Below, piece by piece: positions 32,280-41,944 of a stretch of DNA of 64,000 nt. Under the pieces are notes generated by a model, which saw only the letters and a list, made by a program, of their open reading frames with translations, was not told the origin of the DNA and did no database searches. Location: NCBI GenBank assembly GCA_964520905.1, contig CAZFQL010000019.1, positions 1-64,000 of the forward strand, in the 5' to 3' direction. Made by a program: the position numbers and the translations under genes. Positions within the stretch are counted from its first letter, which is position 1. Each line of letters begins with the position of its first letter. The stretch is from JAGVIE01 sp964520905 (GTDB lineage Bacteria > Bacteroidota > Ignavibacteria > UBA10030 > SZUA-254).

Positions 32280-33638
32280 CTACATATTCTTGATGATCAC
32301 GTCACCAAATTCCGAGCACTTCACTTCTTTGGCGCCTTCCATCAATCGGGCGAAGTCGTACGTGACAACTTTCGATTTGATCGCGTTATTCAATCCTTTG
32401 ATAATGAGATCGGCTGCTTCCATCCATCCCATGTAACGCAGCATCATCTCGCCGCTGAGAATAAGCGAACCGGGATTGACCTTATCAAGATTCGTGTATT
32501 TAGGTGCAGTGCCGTGTGTTGCTTCGAATATTGCATGACCGCTGACATAATTAATATTCCCGCCGGGCGCAATACCGATTCCTCCAACCTGTGCGGCGAG
32601 CGCATCACTAAGATAATCACCGTTCAGGTTGAGCGTTGCTATTACATCAAATTCTTCCGGTCTGGTTAATACTTGCTGGAGTGTAATATCGGCTATGGCA
32701 TCTTTGATAAGAACTTTACCGGAAGCGAGGGCTGACTTCTGTTCTGCATTCGCCGCATCTTCACCTTTTTCTTTTTTCGTCCGCTCCCACTGCGACCATG
32801 TATAAACTTTGCCGCCAAACTCACGCTCAGCCAGCGCATATCCCCAATCGCGGAAAGCGCCCTCGGTAAACTTCATTATGTTTCCTTTATGAACGAATGT
32901 TACAGACTTTCTTTTCTGGTCGACAGCATATTGAATTGCCGCACGGATAAGCCGCTCGGAACCTTGAGCAGAAACCGGTTTTAATCCGACACCGACTTTT
33001 ACAGAAGCATCTTCTTGAGATCGACCGATCATATCATTCCAACCGCTAATTTTGTTGGTCGTTCCGAAACGAATCTTCTTGAACATATCGGGAAATTCTT
33101 TCGAGAAGAAGTCGAGCATCTTCTGCGCTTCAGGCGAGCCGGCTGTAAACTCGATTCCGGCATAAATATCTTCCGTATTCTCACGGAAGATTATCATGTC
33201 AACCGCTTCGGGTTTCTTTACGGGCGATGGAACACCCTTGAAGTATTGAACAGGTCTCAAACAAACATACAAATCCAGCATCTGCCTTAATGCGACATTG
33301 AGCGAACGGATCCCTCCACCTATTGGAGTTGTCAACGGACCTTTGATGCCGACAAGATATTCTCTGAACGCTGTAACCGTTTCATCGGGGAGCCAGGAAT
33401 TAAATTGTTTGAACGATTTCTCTCCGGCAAAAACTTCCATCCATGCAATTTTGCGTTTGCCGCCGTAAGCTTTCTGAACCGCCGCATCGAACACACGCAC
33501 CGATGCCCTCCAGATGTCGGCACCTGTACCGTCGCCTTCGATGAAAGGAATGATTGGATGATCGGGAACGTTCAATTTTCCGTTAGTGATAGAAATTTTC
33601 TGCCCGTGTGCAGGTGGTTGTAATGATACTGTTGCCAT
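32280..33638 (-). CDS. icd: NADP-dependent isocitrate dehydrogenase
   Basis: TCA-cycle oxidation of isocitrate to 2-oxoglutarate. It has about 452 residues of the E. coli type: FIEGDGTGADIWRAS, the GGIRSLNVALRQ loop with the regulatory Ser, RENTEDIYAGIEF, VTFVHKGNIMKFTEG, and NADP-binding segments near THGTAPKY. The start is put at ATG 33638 with GGAG about 10 bases upstream; a TTG at 33653 would place that ribosome-binding site inside the coding region. A possible promoter (TTGGAT-N17-TATATA) lies about 100 bases upstream. Confidence 0.95.
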   Translation of the reverse strand: MATVSLQPPAHGQKISITNGKLNVPDHPIIPFIEGDGTGADIWRASVRVFDAAVQKAYGGKRKIAWMEVFAGEKSFKQFNSWLPDETVTAFREYLVGIKGPLTTPIGGGIRSLNVALRQMLDLYVCLRPVQYFKGVPSPVKKPEAVDMIIFRENTEDIYAGIEFTAGSPEAQKMLDFFSKEFPDMFKKIRFGTTNKISGWNDMIGRSQEDASVKVGVGLKPVSAQGSERLIRAAIQYAVDQKRKSVTFVHKGNIMKFTEGAFRDWGYALAEREFGGKVYTWSQWERTKKEKGEDAANAEQKSALASGKVLIKDAIADITLQQVLTRPEEFDVIATLNLNGDYLSDALAAQVGGIGIAPGGNINYVSGHAIFEATHGTAPKYTNLDKVNPGSLILSGEMMLRYMGWMEAADLIIKGLNNAIKSKVVTYDFARLMEGAKEVKCSEFGDVIIKNM

Positions 33639-33900
33639 TTTATAATTCTCCAAACATTGATTTTATTTTTCTGTGGAGACAAACTCACAGATTATAGTAA
33701 AAGGTTATGGTATATATAATAAATATTTTGTAAGAATCCAAGGAAAAAAATGTAGGAGACAACGACCACTAACCCAAGCTGATATGCATTCCCTCATTTA
33801 TTATTCTGAGCTTAGATCTCAGTCTAGGAGTACAACACTTTGACAGCGCGGGAATCCGGTGAGAACATTTATGATTCTAACCTATTTGATCATCTATGAT

Positions 33901-34857
33901 TTAATTTGAAATCCATTTTGTGCCTGGATAATATTTATTGCAATACATTTCAATCAATTCAATTATGTAATCTGAGCTATAAACGAAATTTAAATTGGCG
34001 CTATAAATATATTGACCTTGATACACCATCATACTACTGGACATTATACCGACAATATAATTAAATGGAATGGGTTTAATATTCATTTTTCCTTTTGATA
34101 ACGGAGTAATATTTATTCCAACAGGAGCAAAAACGGGACCCCCACTATTACCAAATATTAACATTCCATCAATTAATAATAACTTCCCCTCAATTTCATA
34201 TTTTGAGACTTTACCAAGTCTATCTATCATTTGATTTTAAAGTTTAATAACTTCACCTGGAAGCGTAGAAACGTGTCCCGAAATAATAATTGGGTGATAG
34301 TTAGTAGTTGAATATATATCTAATGGAAAACCAGCTGCGTAAATCTGTTCACCAATTGATATATTAATATTAGAAAGTCTCTTAAATGGTACTAATGCAT
34401 TCATAGGCAAGGCCATATTGTTTAGACCTGTATCTATAAATGCTCCTGAGACAATAACTAATGCAACATCAATTTCATGTTTTGGGTGTAACATGATTCT
34501 TTGGGAATCTATTTTATTCTTTTTATCTAATATATCGATAGTTTGTGTCTTTAGTCCCTTATGTGATGTGAAATTAATCGCCAGAGGATTGTAGTATGAA
34601 GTTATTCCCGAGTCTACAATATTCCAATTAGTAATAACATGCTTATTGGTAATTAAAAAAAATATCGTATACTTTGTCGTATCTACAAGGCATTCTCTAC
34701 CAATTATAAATCCAGTGCCAGAACCTGAATTAGAATTTATTCTGACAACTGATTTTAAAAAGTCATCACCAATTCTTTTTGTGTAAAGGGAATCCTGTGC
34801 ATTTAGCAAATTGTTTAAGAGCATTGCTAAAACTAAGTACCATCCAATATGTTTCAT
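33901..34857 (-). pseudogene. Trypsin-like serine protease interrupted by one in-frame stop
   Basis: Two minus-strand segments, 34857-34237 and 34230-33901, are in the same reading frame and are separated only by TAA at 34239-34237 plus the codons Asn-Gln. Together they give a complete exported protease: signal peptide (MKHIGWYLVLAMLLNNLLNAQ), His in LITNKHVI, Asp in HEIDVALV, and the Ser in GNSGGPVF after the stop. The stop thus separates the Ser from the rest of the catalytic triad. Codon use is much more AT-rich than in neighbouring genes, suggesting transfer. The start at 34857 follows a GAGGG site; the promoter looks intact. Readthrough or sequence error are alternatives to a true pseudogene. 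Confidence 0.75.
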
Positions 34858-34880
34858 CTTAAACCCTCTATGAATAAGCA

Positions 34881-34909
34881 AATGTAGAGAGAAATCCGGT
34901 CGATGTCAA
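34881..34909 (-). promoter_or_regulatory. Promoter of the interrupted protease gene
   Basis: Minus strand: perfect TTGACA (34909-34904), 17 bases, TACATT (34886-34881). Transcription would begin near 34874, 17 bases before the ATG at 34857. Its position also rules out a start codon at 34881. Confidence 0.6.
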
Positions 34910-34926
34910 CCCCTCCCCATCCGCGT

Positions 34927-34955
34927 TTGTTTCTTTTTCAGACTTTGCGTATATT
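34927..34955 (+). promoter_or_regulatory. Candidate promoter of the TPR lipoprotein gene
   Basis: TTGTTT (34927-34932), 17 bases, TATATT (34950-34955), divergent from the protease promoter with about 20 bases between the two -35 boxes. The leader to ATG 35004 is about 42 bases and contains AAGGAG. Confidence 0.4.
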
Positions 34956-35003
34956 TTGACCTAGTTTTAGAACAATCTTTTAACGTCCCCTTAAGGAGTT
35001 TAC

Positions 35004-36161
35004 ATGAAAAACTATACGATTTTAGCCGTCCTCGTGCTTATTCTCTCCATTGTATTATTCACAGGATTTCAGTGCGCATCTCAGGAGATGACAAGCGCCA
35101 AGCTCTACATCCAGCGATCCGACTGGGAGAGCGCCGAGAAGTGGCTTGCACAAGAAGTTGAAAAAAACCCAACCAACGCCGAAGCATGGTGGCTCCTCGG
35201 CAACGCAAAAATGCAGCGCGCCAATTATGCCGGCTCCATCGAAGCATACGATGCCTCGTTGAAAAACAGCAACGAGTTCACCGAAAAAATCGGTCAGGCA
35301 AAAAAATATATCTGGAGCCAGGCATTGAATCAAGGAGTGGGGTTGTACAATAAAAGCGTCAGCGCATCACCCGATAGCGCAACGATGCTCTTGAAGCAAG
35401 CCGTCGAAAGTTATAAATTGGCATTGATCGTAAATCCGGATAGCGTTATTACGTATCAGAATCTTGCAGTCGCGTATCACGGGCTTGGAAATACCGATGA
35501 CGAAATCGTTACAATTAAAGAAGCATTGAAACGGAAAGAGTCATTGTCTCTTCATATTTCCCTCATCAATGTATATCTTCAGAAAGCTCAGGATGAAGAA
35601 GCAAAGAGCAACAAAGCCGGGGCAACCGAAAATTATAACACCGCAATAGACGCCATCACCGCAGGACGCAAGTACGATCCCGAAAACTCGGAACTGCTTG
35701 CAACCATGATCGATATCTACGTTCGCGTCGGCAGGGCGAATGAAGCTAAACCTTTCATCAGGGAAGCCATCGTAAAAGACCCTACCAACAAAGTGTTCCA
35801 ATACGATCTCGGCGTACTTCTGATGCAGACAGATTCGCTGAATGAAGCTATTACTCATTTCGAGAATGCGCTCAAAGTCGATCCGAATTATGAAGTCGCT
35901 CTTCAGAATATCGGCGTTACGTACATGCGGGTGGGCGACAAGATGAAACAAGCGGCGCAATCTACCGACATGAAAAAGAACATCGATAAATCGTACGTCG
36001 AGAAGTTCAAGAAGGCGAGCGAATATTTCAAACGATTGTCCGAAGTAAAACCGAACGATACAAACGCCTTCGATCTTTTGGCTTCAGCTTATGCGAATTC
36101 CGATATGGTAAAGGAAGCGGAAGAAGCGCTCGAAAAAGCAGATTCACTCAGAAAAAAATAA
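35004..36161 (+). CDS. TPR-repeat lipoprotein
   Basis: A 385-residue lipoprotein (signal to Cys24 in GFQC) built almost entirely of tetratricopeptide repeats. Clear units are NAEAWWLLGNAKMQRANYAG, VITYQNLAVAYHGLGNTDDE, YEVALQNIGVTYMRVG and AFDLLASAYANSDMVKEAEE. It is probably a periplasmic scaffold. The start has a strong AAGGAG site. It is monocistronic: a terminator follows 18 bases after the stop. Confidence 0.88.
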   Translation: MKNYTILAVLVLILSIVLFTGFQCASQEMTSAKLYIQRSDWESAEKWLAQEVEKNPTNAEAWWLLGNAKMQRANYAGSIEAYDASLKNSNEFTEKIGQAKKYIWSQALNQGVGLYNKSVSASPDSATMLLKQAVESYKLALIVNPDSVITYQNLAVAYHGLGNTDDEIVTIKEALKRKESLSLHISLINVYLQKAQDEEAKSNKAGATENYNTAIDAITAGRKYDPENSELLATMIDIYVRVGRANEAKPFIREAIVKDPTNKVFQYDLGVLLMQTDSLNEAITHFENALKVDPNYEVALQNIGVTYMRVGDKMKQAAQSTDMKKNIDKSYVEKFKKASEYFKRLSEVKPNDTNAFDLLASAYANSDMVKEAEEALEKADSLRKK

Positions 36162-36178
36162 CTCACAAGATTTTCAAT

Positions 36179-36215
36179 GCCCTTCATCAAAAAAGATGGA
36201 GGGCGTTTTCATTTT
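36179..36215 (+). terminator. Terminator after the TPR lipoprotein gene
   Basis: GCCCTTCATC (36179-36188) pairs with GATGGAGGGC (36195-36204), with an A6 loop, followed by GTTTTCATTTTA. Confidence 0.8.
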
Positions 36216-36232
36216 ACCGGAAAGAAAAAATT

Positions 36233-36562
36233 ATGGTTAACCCGAATCAACCGCCTACACAGCAGATCAGCATAGAATTAGGCGAGAAAGAAGCCGAAGG
36301 TATTTACTCTAACCTGGCTATCATCACACACTCACCTGCTGAGTTTATAATAGATTTCACCCGCGTTTTACCCGGCGTGCCGAAAGCTAAAGTACATGCC
36401 CGAATCATAACAACGCCCCAACATGCAAAACTGTTGTTGAACGCGCTGAGGGATAACATAGAGAAATTTGAAAAATCCTTCGGTGAGATAAAAATTCAGG
36501 GCGAGCCGACACCCGGCGGGTTCGGCTTTCAGCCGCCGACTACCGGTGATAAGGTACACTGA
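36233..36562 (+). CDS. DUF3467 family protein
   Basis: A soluble protein of 109 residues matching DUF3467 (EAEGIYSNLAIITHSPAEF; FTRVLPGVPKAKVHARIITT; HAKLLLNALRDNIEKFE). Function is unknown; relatives are widespread in Bacteroidota and other phyla. It is convergent with hslU; a perfect 10-bp palindromic stem at 36615-36642 lies between them. Confidence 0.88.
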   Translation: MVNPNQPPTQQISIELGEKEAEGIYSNLAIITHSPAEFIIDFTRVLPGVPKAKVHARIITTPQHAKLLLNALRDNIEKFEKSFGEIKIQGEPTPGGFGFQPPTTGDKVH

Positions 36563-36614
36563 GTTCAAACGGGAATCTAAAATCGGGGAGGTTTTTGTAA
36601 CTTAAATTTCATCG

Positions 36615-36642
36615 TACCGGATATCCGTCATTCGATATCCGG
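36615..36642. repeat. Perfect inverted repeat between convergent genes
   Basis: ACCGGATATC, an 8-base loop, then GATATCCGGT. There is no T run on either side, so it is a poor intrinsic terminator, but it sits where a bidirectional transcription stop would be expected. Confidence 0.55.
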
Positions 36643-36656
36643 TCAGTGATCTTTCA

Positions 36657-38048
36657 TTACAGTATGTACTTCGTCAAATCTTTATTTTTCATTATATTCG
36701 CCAGTTGTTCGACTACCATCTCCTTGGTGACCAAAATAGTTTTTCCTACGTACTTATCCGGGGCATCAAAAAGCACATCCTCCAAAAGTGTCGTCATGAT
36801 TGTATGAAGCCGTCGCGCCCCGATGTTTTCTACTTGCTCGTTTACTTCTGCGGCTAATTTTGCTATTTCGTTCACGGCTTCTGGCGTAAACTTGAGATCG
36901 ACACCCTCAGTTTCAAGTAATGCAGAATATTGTTTGAGCAGAGCATTCTGAGGCAGCGTCAGAATTTTTACAAAATCATCAACCGTTAAACTTTCCAGCT
37001 CGACACGAATCGGAAACCTGCCTTGAAGTTCAGGAATAAGGTCGGATGGTTTGGATATATGAAACGCACCTGAAGCGATGAAAAGTACATGATCTGTTTT
37101 CACACTGCCATATTTTGTGAGAACCGTGCTTCCTTCGACAACCGGCAATAGGTCCCGCTGGACTCCTTCTCTTGAGACATCGGGACCGGACGAATGTCCC
37201 CGGTCTCCTGCAATTTTATCTATCTCATCTATAAAAACGATTCCCGAATTCTCAACGCGTTCCAGCGCGTCTTTCACGATTGATTCCGTGTCCAGCAGTT
37301 TTTGGGTTTCTTCCTGAATTAGAATACTCCGTGCTTCAGCGATCGTCATCTTGCGTTTCTTTGTTTTTTTAGGAAGGATGTTTCCAAACATCTCCTGGAT
37401 ATTCATTCCCATTTCTTCCACATTGAACGGACCGAAGACCTGCATTGCGGGAAGCTGGCTTGTGGTAACATCCATTTCGATGGTACGATCTTCAAGCTCG
37501 CCTGCATGAAGTTTCTCACTGAATTTATCACGAGTCGATTTATGCTCATTGTTCATAGTATTTTCTTCGATAACAGCGGTCGATTCTTGATGCGGTCCGC
37601 GGCGAACGGGCGGCACGAGGATATCGAGAATGCGCTCTTGACTGAGGCGTACTGCTTTATCCTGAACTTCCGATGCCTTCTCGTTTTTTAACATGTTCAC
37701 TGCAAACTCTGTAAGATCACGAATCATCGATTCGACATCACGCCCGACATAACCGACTTCCGTAAACTTCGATGCTTCCACCTTGATGAAGGGAGCGTTC
37801 ACTAATTTCGATAGACGGCGAGCGATTTCGGTTTTTCCAACTCCAGTAGGACCGATCATAATTATGTTGTTCGGCATGATTTCTTCACGGAGAGCTTCCG
37901 ATGTCTGCAAACGCCGCCATCGATTGCGAATGGCAATGGCAACCGATTTTTTCGCCGCATGTTGTCCGATGATGTATTTGTCAAGCTCCCGCACGATCTC
38001 GCGCGGGGTCAATTCCTGCAACATTTCTTTTCTAATTTTTTTTGTCAT
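36657..38048 (-). CDS. hslU: HslU, ATPase of the HslUV protease
   Basis: An AAA+ unfoldase that feeds substrates to HslV. The 463 residues include Walker A GPTGVGKT, the pore-associated EVGYVGRDVESMIRDL, Walker B GIVFIDEIDKIA, and sensor/arginine regions (ELQGRFPIRVELESL, ENIGARRLHTIMTTLLE). The I-domain lies between about residues 115 and 235. The ATG overlaps the hslV stop by one base (TAATG), so the pair is coupled. Confidence 0.98.
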   Translation of the reverse strand: MTKKIRKEMLQELTPREIVRELDKYIIGQHAAKKSVAIAIRNRWRRLQTSEALREEIMPNNIIMIGPTGVGKTEIARRLSKLVNAPFIKVEASKFTEVGYVGRDVESMIRDLTEFAVNMLKNEKASEVQDKAVRLSQERILDILVPPVRRGPHQESTAVIEENTMNNEHKSTRDKFSEKLHAGELEDRTIEMDVTTSQLPAMQVFGPFNVEEMGMNIQEMFGNILPKKTKKRKMTIAEARSILIQEETQKLLDTESIVKDALERVENSGIVFIDEIDKIAGDRGHSSGPDVSREGVQRDLLPVVEGSTVLTKYGSVKTDHVLFIASGAFHISKPSDLIPELQGRFPIRVELESLTVDDFVKILTLPQNALLKQYSALLETEGVDLKFTPEAVNEIAKLAAEVNEQVENIGARRLHTIMTTLLEDVLFDAPDKYVGKTILVTKEMVVEQLANIMKNKDLTKYIL

Positions 38049-38584
38049 TACAATTCTTCAATCATAATATTTTTATTTGTAAAGATGCATATATCGGCGG
38101 CGGCTTCCAGCGATAATTTTACAATTTCCGGCGCGGGTAGATTCGAATGTTTTCTAAGAATACGGGCTGCCGCCAAAGCATAATTACCGCCCGATCCTAT
38201 TGCTACAATGCCGTCATCCGGCTCAACAATCTCTCCCGTTCCGGAAATAATCAGCGCCTGATCTTTATCCAGCACAGCGAGCAACGCCTCGAGCTGTCTG
38301 AGATATTTATCCGTACGCCAATTTTTTGCCAGCTCGACTGCCGCGCGCAGGAGGTTTCCGTGATACTGCTGGAGCCGCTCTTCAAATCGCTCGAAGAGTG
38401 TAAACGCATCGGCAGCGGCGCCGGCAAAACCTGCAAGAACGGTATCATTGTAAATTTTCCGGACTTTACGTGCGCCTTGCTTCATGATGGCATTACCTAC
38501 GGTTACCTGACCATCACCGCCAATGACGGTTTTTCCATTATGGGTAAGACCGATGACTGTTGTGGAATGAAAGATTTGTGGCAT
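38048..38584 (-). CDS. hslV: HslV, peptidase of the HslUV protease
   Basis: A proteasome-like threonine peptidase. The mature protein starts at the nucleophile Thr8 (TTVIGLTHNGKTVIGGDGQ) after a seven-residue propeptide; other hallmarks are YNDTVLAGFAGAAADAFTLFERFE and IGSGGNYALAAARI. The total of 178 residues is normal. It is first in the hslVU pair, 23 bases after rpoN. Confidence 0.97.
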   Translation of the reverse strand: MPQIFHSTTVIGLTHNGKTVIGGDGQVTVGNAIMKQGARKVRKIYNDTVLAGFAGAAADAFTLFERFEERLQQYHGNLLRAAVELAKNWRTDKYLRQLEALLAVLDKDQALIISGTGEIVEPDDGIVAIGSGGNYALAAARILRKHSNLPAPEIVKLSLEAAADICIFTNKNIMIEEL

Positions 38585-38607
38585 AATATATTATTGTAAG
38601 ATATTGA

Positions 38608-40065
38608 TTAGATTTTTCTCCGGAGGCGGGCTACAGGCATCTTCATAGCTTCACGATACTTTGCCACTGTCCGGCGCGCTATATTCAATCCGTCGTTATT
38701 CAAAATTTCAGCTATTCGATCGTCACTGAGAGGATGATTCGGATCCTCACCTTCGATAATTCCCCGAATGGTTTTCTTCACTTCCTTATTCGAAACTTCT
38801 TCGCCCGATGATGTCGTCAGTTTATCGCTGAAGAAATGCCGCAGCTCAAATACTCCATATTCTGTTTGAACATATTTACCGTTGACTACCCTGCTGATCG
38901 TGGAGATATCCATACTGATAACTTCGGCAATATCTTTGTAAATCATCGGTCTCAGGTTCTCGCCGGTCTCAAAAAATGCTTTTTGCTTTTCAACTATTGT
39001 CCGCATTACTCTCATCATTGTATCGCGGCGCTGGTTGATTGAAGCAATGAACCATTTTGCGGCTTCAAATCGTTTTCTTATAAAGTCTTTTACCCCGTCT
39101 GCTTTGTCAGATTTATTCTTTCGTGACATCAGGTCTTTATATCCACGGTTAATCCGTAAAAAAGGTACGCTCCGGTCATTCAACTGAACGATAAAATCGT
39201 CATCATCTCGTTCTACGGTAAAATCAGGGACAATGTAATTTTGCTGTGCAGTAAATTGCCCTTCTCCCGGTTTCGGATTGAGCTTTTGAATCAAATCGAG
39301 AATCGGTTTTAACAGATCAGTCGTGATGTTGAGATTCTTCGCAAGCTCCTCGTAATGTTTCATCGTGAAATCTTCGAAGTGGTCGCGCAATATTTTCAAT
39401 GCCTGTTCCGTAAGCGTAGAATTGATTTCAGAGATTTCGAGTTGGACAATGAGACACTCTTGTAACGTGCGTGCGCCGATTCCCGGCGGGTCGAGTTTCT
39501 GAATCATCTTTAGAATTTCTTCGCCACGCTCCGGAGTGATCGAGAGACCTTTTGACAAATTTAAATCCTGAATTATCAGACTTAGTTCTCTTCGGAGATA
39601 ACCGTCTTCATCAATGTTGCCGACTATTTCTTCACATAACAATTTTTCATCCGGCGTCAGATCGAGCATCGTGATCTGATCCATCAGTTTTTGCGTTAAT
39701 GTTACATCAGCAGGCTGTGGAAATTCATCTCTTTCCTCATCGCTGCCCGATATCGCATGAGTTTTATAGCCGTCAAGATTATCATTCATAAAATCTTCGA
39801 ACGTGTATCCATCTTCGCTCGATGACGTCTCTTTCTCGGCTGTTTGTGTTTGCGCCGGAACTTCGGCAACCTCCTCTTCTTTTGATTCTTCCTGCTCTTG
39901 AACCGGTTCCATCTCATCGACCTCTTCCAGCAGAGGATTCAGCTCCAGTTCGGCTTTTATTCTCTGCTCCAAAGCAAGCACCGGTAACTGCAATAATTGC
40001 AAATACTGAACCTGCTGCGGGGTCAGCTTCATTTGCATAGTTTGCCGTTGAGATAGATTTAGCAT
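38608..40065 (-). CDS. rpoN: RNA polymerase sigma-54 factor
   Basis: An alternative sigma factor needing AAA+ activators. The 485 residues have all regions: the Gln/Leu-rich activator-binding N-terminus (LNLSQRQTMQMKLTPQQVQ), an acidic linker at about 55-100, the core-binding and HTH region, and the RpoN box (ARRTVAKYREAMKMP). The N-terminal linker is long and very acidic. No activator gene is in the window, so targets cannot be named. It is probably transcribed with hslVU. Confidence 0.97.
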   Translation of the reverse strand: MLNLSQRQTMQMKLTPQQVQYLQLLQLPVLALEQRIKAELELNPLLEEVDEMEPVQEQEESKEEEVAEVPAQTQTAEKETSSSEDGYTFEDFMNDNLDGYKTHAISGSDEERDEFPQPADVTLTQKLMDQITMLDLTPDEKLLCEEIVGNIDEDGYLRRELSLIIQDLNLSKGLSITPERGEEILKMIQKLDPPGIGARTLQECLIVQLEISEINSTLTEQALKILRDHFEDFTMKHYEELAKNLNITTDLLKPILDLIQKLNPKPGEGQFTAQQNYIVPDFTVERDDDDFIVQLNDRSVPFLRINRGYKDLMSRKNKSDKADGVKDFIRKRFEAAKWFIASINQRRDTMMRVMRTIVEKQKAFFETGENLRPMIYKDIAEVISMDISTISRVVNGKYVQTEYGVFELRHFFSDKLTTSSGEEVSNKEVKKTIRGIIEGEDPNHPLSDDRIAEILNNDGLNIARRTVAKYREAMKMPVARLRRKI

Positions 40066-40092
40066 TAGTATAAGATATTTAGCATGAAATTA

Positions 40093-40668
40093 TTATCCGG
40101 ATTCATTACGCCGCCGGCACTCTTCTCGGAATTCGTCATACCAGCTTTCACCGTATTTTCTGATTAAAGCATCCTTCAAAAAATCTGATAACATGATATT
40201 TTTGGTCCTGCCGTTTTCACGCGCGGTCACACACTCTATTATATTTTCGTCGCGCAACCGTTCTGGAGCGTTTTCAGATATCCGTATCGGAAACAAGTGG
40301 CACGAAAGCGGTTTCCGCCATGATATCTCGCCTTTAAAATACGCTTGCTCGATCGAACATCGCGCAATTCCATTATCATAAAAAATAAAAACACAATCTT
40401 TTTGGTCGATGCAGACCGTAGTAAAAGCGCCGGGGTTACCTTCAATGGCGCCTTCAGTATCCATTACTTTTAGATGTTGTTCCGGTAAATATTTTCGTGC
40501 ATACGGAATTGCTTTGCTGAGTTCGTCCACTTCATCGTCTCGAACCGGAGCGCCTCTGCCGCCGGAAAGCGTACAGCAAGCGCCTTTACACCGTGCAACA
40601 TCACAAGCGAAGTATTCTGAAGCTATATTATCTTCAATAAATGATTCGCCGATTTTAAATACTGCCAT
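40093..40668 (-). CDS. DUF3109 family Cys-rich protein
   Basis: A 191-residue protein with the DUF3109/YkgJ-like metal-binding motif CDVARCKGACC near residues 23-33. Further conserved Cys lie in FTTVCIDQKDC, IARCSIEQAY and KPLSCHLFPIRI. It probably binds iron-sulfur or zinc; function is unknown. It lies 27 bases after dprA-side spacing and just upstream of rpoN in the same direction. Confidence 0.88.
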   Translation of the reverse strand: MAVFKIGESFIEDNIASEYFACDVARCKGACCTLSGGRGAPVRDDEVDELSKAIPYARKYLPEQHLKVMDTEGAIEGNPGAFTTVCIDQKDCVFIFYDNGIARCSIEQAYFKGEISWRKPLSCHLFPIRISENAPERLRDENIIECVTARENGRTKNIMLSDFLKDALIRKYGESWYDEFREECRRRNESG

Positions 40669-40765
40669 CTATAATACGAAAGTTTTTCATAAGGAAAAAA
40701 TTCTAACTTGATTGCTTATTTTGCAAAATATAATTTCGTAAATCACTTCATTGCCTACAAATTGT

Positions 40766-41890
40766 TCACAATCTGACAAACATTTTCCCCGGCAACTGTT
40801 TTACCAAACCTTTGAATTCAAGGCTGAGTAAATTGACAAGGACATCCGCAGTTGACATCTTCGTGTTTTCCGCGATGCTGTCGATATGAGAAGGATGTTC
40901 AGTGATAATATCATAAATTGATTTTTCGAAAAAGCTTAATTCCGGCTCTGGCTTTAATTCTTCGTTCTCTCCCTTTTTCAGAATAGGCTTGAGTTTTGTG
41001 ACGAGTTCGGATACAATATCTTCTATGTTTTCGACGAGTTTAGCCCTGCCTTCTCTTATCAATGCGTGACAACCGCGGCTGACCTTCGATCCGACATGCC
41101 CCGGCACAGCGAACACTTCGCGGTTTTGATCGAGCGCAGTATTTGCAGTTATCATTGCGCCGCCGTTGATATCGGTCTCGATGATGAGCGTTCCTAAAGA
41201 TAAACCGCTGATGATACGATTCCGGCGTGGAAAATTCACCGCATCCGGTTTTGCGCCAAGTTCGTACTCAGAAATAATAGCCCCACGCTCTGCTATTCGC
41301 TCACTTAATATTTTGTTTTCAGGAGGATAGATGACATCTAATCCGGACCCAAGGACTGCAATTGTTCGACCACCCGCTTTTAATGTAGCGTTATGTACGA
41401 TCGAATCTATTCCTCTCGCAAGCCCGCTGATAATCGTTATCCCAAGTTTAACCAATCCTTGTGCAAATTTTTCTGCTATTCTGGCGCCATAATCCGATGG
41501 AGAGCGCGTCCCGACAACGGCAATCGCATATTTATCCGTTTCGTTCAATTCACCATTCAGAAAGAAAAACGGCGGCGGGTCATAAATCTTTTTCAAGAGA
41601 TCGGGATATTGTTTTTCCCAGATAGTAATAATGCGACTATCGATATGATTAAGTTTTGATAACTGCCTCTCAGCATACTTCTCGGCTTCTTTGATTTTCG
41701 GACTGCGGATGTAATGCACAATGGAAGAAGCAAGTTTTTCGGTGAAACCATCGATGGCAACGATCTCTCTTGCAGAAGCTTTGAGTACGGAAGAAGGATT
41801 CCCGAAATGGGTTATTAATGTCCGCAACCTGTGGGATCCAACGTTGGGAACCTGAGTAAGAACAAGTAAATCATATATAGAGAACATCAA
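40766..41890 (-). CDS. dprA: DNA processing protein DprA
   Basis: Loads RecA on incoming single-stranded DNA during natural transformation. The 374 residues comprise an N-terminal SAM/HhH-like domain (TQVPNVGSHRLRTLITHFG), the extended Rossmann fold (AIAVVGTRSPSDYGARIAEKF, ISGLARGIDSIVH, VLGSGLDVIYPPENK, PRRNRIISGLS, DQNREVFAVPGHVGS) and a C-terminal winged-helix domain. It is intact. No other competence genes are visible here. Confidence 0.96.
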   Translation of the reverse strand: MMFSIYDLLVLTQVPNVGSHRLRTLITHFGNPSSVLKASAREIVAIDGFTEKLASSIVHYIRSPKIKEAEKYAERQLSKLNHIDSRIITIWEKQYPDLLKKIYDPPPFFFLNGELNETDKYAIAVVGTRSPSDYGARIAEKFAQGLVKLGITIISGLARGIDSIVHNATLKAGGRTIAVLGSGLDVIYPPENKILSERIAERGAIISEYELGAKPDAVNFPRRNRIISGLSLGTLIIETDINGGAMITANTALDQNREVFAVPGHVGSKVSRGCHALIREGRAKLVENIEDIVSELVTKLKPILKKGENEELKPEPELSFFEKSIYDIITEHPSHIDSIAENTKMSTADVLVNLLSLEFKGLVKQLPGKMFVRL

Positions 41891-41944
41891 CTATCTCCCT
41901 TGACCGGTTAAAAAGCTCCATCTTTTCATCACTCCATGATAGGT

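Noticed and set aside
36615..36642. Perfect palindrome between the DUF3467 gene and hslU as a terminator
   Set aside because: No T run follows on either strand, so I list it only as an inverted repeat.
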